Assembly: GCF_023716485.1 (NCBI RefSeq)
Contig: NZ_CP092418.1
Coordinates: 124,001-188,000, forward strand
DNA from: Microbulbifer variabilis
GTDB taxonomy: Bacteria; Pseudomonadota; Gammaproteobacteria; Pseudomonadales; Cellvibrionaceae
Length of the DNA stretch: 64,000 bases
Direction of reading: 5' to 3'
The notes under the pieces are model-generated. The model was not told where the DNA came from, did no database searches, and was given only the letters and a program-made list of their open reading frames with translations. Both the position numbers and the translations under genes were made by a program. Below, one piece after another: positions 61,644 to 64,000 of this stretch; the first letter of the stretch is position 1; each line of letters begins with the position of its first letter.

Positions 61644-63266
61644 TTAAGGGTTATAGAACTCCCCGTTCTTACGCAGGTAGAACCAGTAGTTAACCACCAG
61701 GCAAACCGCGTAGAAGATGGCAATGCCTGCCAGGGCGTATTCCGGAGTGGTGGCTTTGATCTGCTCGCCGAAGACCTTGGGAATATAGAAGGCACCGTAG
61801 GCGGCAACTGCTGAAGTCCATCCCAATACCGGACCTGCCTGCTCTTTCGGGAACACCATGGCGATGGTGCGGAAGGTAGAGCCATTGCCGATACCGGTAG
61901 CGGCGAACAGCACCAGGAACAGCAGGAAGAAGGGCAGGAAGAACTCTTCCGGCGTGGCTGAGCCGTAGGCGGCCTTCATGTAATAGGCCACACCCAGGGC
62001 ACTAGCCACCATGATTGCGGCACAGATTTGGGTAACCAGGGCTCCGCCGATACGGTCGGAGATCCAACCACCTACCGGGCGAATCAGGGCGCCGATAAAC
62101 GGACCCATCCAGGCGTACATCAGGGCGCTGGGGCCATTGTTGTTGATGGTATCGTGAGTCATAACCCCGTCCACCATCACGTGGCTGTACCCGAAGATCA
62201 CTTTGATAGCCAGGGGGAAGGCCGCCGCGAAACCGATAAAGCTGCCGAAGGTCATGGTGTAAATCACACTCATTACCCAGGTGTGCTTGTTGTTGAAGAT
62301 GCGGTACTGGCGTTGCAGGCTGGTTCTGATCTCACCGGGCAGCAGTTTCAAACCGAACACGGTGGCAGTGATTACCAGCACCAGCACGATTTCCTTGGGC
62401 ACGCCCCAGCCTGAACCATTGGCCGCTTCGGGAAGCAGCAGCCACAGACCTGCGATTGCGGTGAAGAGGCCGATTCCCAACATCATGGTCATCTTCATCA
62501 TGGCACCGAGCGAGCTGCCCACATCCGGGGTGACTTCGTCGGTGCGCAGATTGTTCATGCCGAACCAGCCCACAAAGGCCAGCGGAATCAGGAACAGCAA
62601 CCATACAAAACCGGCATTTTGAATCCACGCTTCAGAACCGGCCGGTATCTTGCCTATCAGTGAGCCAGAGCTACTCACCAGGGTCATGGGATCGCCGCCA
62701 GCAGCGCCGAAGGCTCCGAAAGTCATAAACAGCGGTACCAGGATCTGCATGGTGGTAACACCGAAGTTGCCCAGGCCTGCATTCAGGCCAAGCGCCAGCC
62801 CCTGCTTTTCCTTGGGAAAAAAGAAACTGATATTGGACATGGAAGAGGCGAAATTACCACCGCCGATGCCAGACAACAGCGCCAGCAATTGGAATACCCA
62901 CAGTGGAGTCTCCTTGCTCTGCAGGGCGATACCGGTGCCGAGTGCTGGGATCATCAACAGGGCTGTGGTAAATACAATGGTGTTGCGCCCACCGAACAAT
63001 CGAATAAAGAAACTACTGGGTATTCGCAGGGTAGCGCCGGTGAGACCGGCGATGGCCATTAGGGTAAATAGATCGGCTTTGGCAATGGGGAAGCCAAGGT
63101 TGAGCATTTGAACGGTAATAATGCCCCAGTAGAGCCACACGGCGAAGCCGCACAGCAAACTGGGAATGGATATCCACAAATTCCGGTTTGCGATTTTCTT
63201 GCCCTTGGACTGCCAGAATTTGCTGTCCTCCGGGGCCCACTCGTAGATGTCAGACACGGCGGCCAC
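61644..63266 (-). CDS. NarK-family nitrate/nitrite transporter 3
   Basis: This 540-residue MFS protein has 12-14 hydrophobic segments and the NNP motifs GFGIxRIPSSFF-type (TGATLRIPSSFFIRLFGGRN) and GLGNFGVTTMQ, and a longer central loop than the other two. It starts at MAAVSDIYEWAPEDSKF and ends in an NEFYNP tail. It is divergent from narL with a NarL site between. It is the last transporter of the nitrate island. Confidence 0.88.
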   Translation of the reverse strand: MAAVSDIYEWAPEDSKFWQSKGKKIANRNLWISIPSLLCGFAVWLYWGIITVQMLNLGFPIAKADLFTLMAIAGLTGATLRIPSSFFIRLFGGRNTIVFTTALLMIPALGTGIALQSKETPLWVFQLLALLSGIGGGNFASSMSNISFFFPKEKQGLALGLNAGLGNFGVTTMQILVPLFMTFGAFGAAGGDPMTLVSSSGSLIGKIPAGSEAWIQNAGFVWLLFLIPLAFVGWFGMNNLRTDEVTPDVGSSLGAMMKMTMMLGIGLFTAIAGLWLLLPEAANGSGWGVPKEIVLVLVITATVFGLKLLPGEIRTSLQRQYRIFNNKHTWVMSVIYTMTFGSFIGFAAAFPLAIKVIFGYSHVMVDGVMTHDTINNNGPSALMYAWMGPFIGALIRPVGGWISDRIGGALVTQICAAIMVASALGVAYYMKAAYGSATPEEFFLPFFLLFLVLFAATGIGNGSTFRTIAMVFPKEQAGPVLGWTSAVAAYGAFYIPKVFGEQIKATTPEYALAGIAIFYAVCLVVNYWFYLRKNGEFYNP

Positions 63267-63361
63267 TCCTCCTCGAAATGATTCGTACAGCCACTATGGG
63301 CCGGGGTTTGAGCCTACTCAATTACCAACAGGAAGTAACCCTTTTGCCCTGGAGTAATAGC

Positions 63362-63377
63362 TACCTCTTAGGGGGTA
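63362..63377. promoter_or_regulatory. NarL-type 7-2-7 pair between narK 3 and narL
   Basis: TACCTCT-TA-GGGGGTA: the first heptamer is perfect, the second has one mismatch. It lies 96 nt from the transporter start and 75 nt from narL, so it may control both. Confidence 0.65.
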
Positions 63378-63452
63378 AGTGCCGAGGTGGGACGCTATGG
63401 TAAAGTCACTGTACAGATTTAAACCAATTTTCAAATTGAAGCGGGGCTCTCT

Positions 63453-64000
63453 ATGATTTCTTCTGCTACGGTAATGATGGTCGATGACCACCCGCTATTT
63501 CGCAAAGGCCTTAAACAATTATTTGCAATGGAGCCCGGCCTGGAGCTGGTGGCCGAGGCCAGTAGCGGAGAGGAAGCGCTGGTGCTGGCCAAGCAACACG
63601 AGCCGGACCTTATTCTGCTGGACCTGAATATGCGCGGTATGGATGGGCTGGATACACTGCGCGCAATGCGTGCTGCAGATGTTTCCTCGCGTATCGTGAT
63701 ACTCACCGTTTCTGATAATAATGCCGACGTGGTGTCTTGTATCCGCGCCGGTGCCGATGGCTATCTGCTCAAGGATATGGAGCCCGAGGATATCCTTGAA
63801 CAAGTCATTCTGGCTACTCATGGCAAACTTGCAATCAGCCAGCGTCTCACGGAAATTCTCGCCTCGGCACTGCGCAAACCGGATAACTCCGGAGCGGATA
63901 TCCTCTCTTCTCTTACAAGTCGTGAATACCAGATACTGCAATTAATCGCCGATGGCCTGAGTAACAAATTAATTGCTCGCGAATTAGATATTAGTGATGC
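63453..64000 (+). CDS. narL: NarL-type response regulator (3' truncated by the window)
   Basis: The visible 182 codons give a receiver domain (MVDDHPLFRKGL, phospho-acceptor Asp in LILLDLNMRGMDG, Thr/Lys in LTVSDNN and GYLLKD) and the start of the LuxR-type DNA-binding domain (LTSREYQILQLIADGLSN). It is the cognate regulator of NarX, 38 kb away, on the same strand. The window ends inside the DNA-binding helix, so the C-terminus is not seen. Confidence 0.92.
   Translation, partial: MISSATVMMVDDHPLFRKGLKQLFAMEPGLELVAEASSGEEALVLAKQHEPDLILLDLNMRGMDGLDTLRAMRAADVSSRIVILTVSDNNADVVSCIRAGADGYLLKDMEPEDILEQVILATHGKLAISQRLTEILASALRKPDNSGADILSSLTSREYQILQLIADGLSNKLIARELDISD

Overview
The window looks like the chromosome of a marine gammaproteobacterium, most like the Microbulbifer/Cellvibrionales group. 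That placement is inferred from gene content and order; no rRNA or species marker is present. The backbone is dense and moderately GC-rich and encodes nitrate respiration. It is broken by an AT-rich accessory block of about 15 kb (roughly 33.4-48.7 kb) in which almost every gene lies on the minus strand.

Layout. 0-14 kb: cbpA-cbpM, a glycerophosphodiester phosphodiesterase, a Na+/Ca2+ exchanger, a small Cys-rich lipoprotein behind a structured leader, an hppD-VOC-FAH operon for aromatic amino-acid catabolism, a nitrilase, a YopT-like cysteine protease, a DUF885 peptidase, a TauE exporter and a MORN-repeat C13 peptidase lipoprotein. 14-19 kb: an RNA-repair locus. The CARF-sigma54 activator rtcR diverges from rtcB, which has a well-formed -24/-12 promoter; a tRNA-like element, a D-arm-less tRNA-Ser-like piece, a hairpin RNA candidate and a slipin gene follow. 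No rtcA is present. 19-23 kb: AraC/GyrI-like regulator, amidase, SRPBCC and CHRD proteins.

23.5-33.3 kb and 48.7-64 kb form one nitrate-respiration island: narX, narGHJI, a parvulin isomerase, then (beyond the accessory block) a PP2C-kinase fusion with narK, two more NarK-like transporters, an outer-membrane porin, a Moco riboswitch with moaA-mobA-moaB-moaC-moaD-moaE, modABC, and narL running off the end. NarL-type 7-2-7 heptamer pairs lie before narG, between the divergent narK genes, and between narK and narL.

The accessory block reads as an integron-type cassette array without an integrase (a CALIN). Many one-gene units have stop codons that fall inside TAAC ends of attC-like inverted repeats. 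There is a duplicated cassette pair and a truncated group II intron lying opposite to the cassettes at an attC core. Beyond the array (44.2-48.4 kb) are a csrA gene, a stand-alone CHAT/caspase-like protease, and a compact operon of a three-TM protein plus two tiny proline-rich paralogues. The last group is my main candidate for an undescribed system; its function is unknown.
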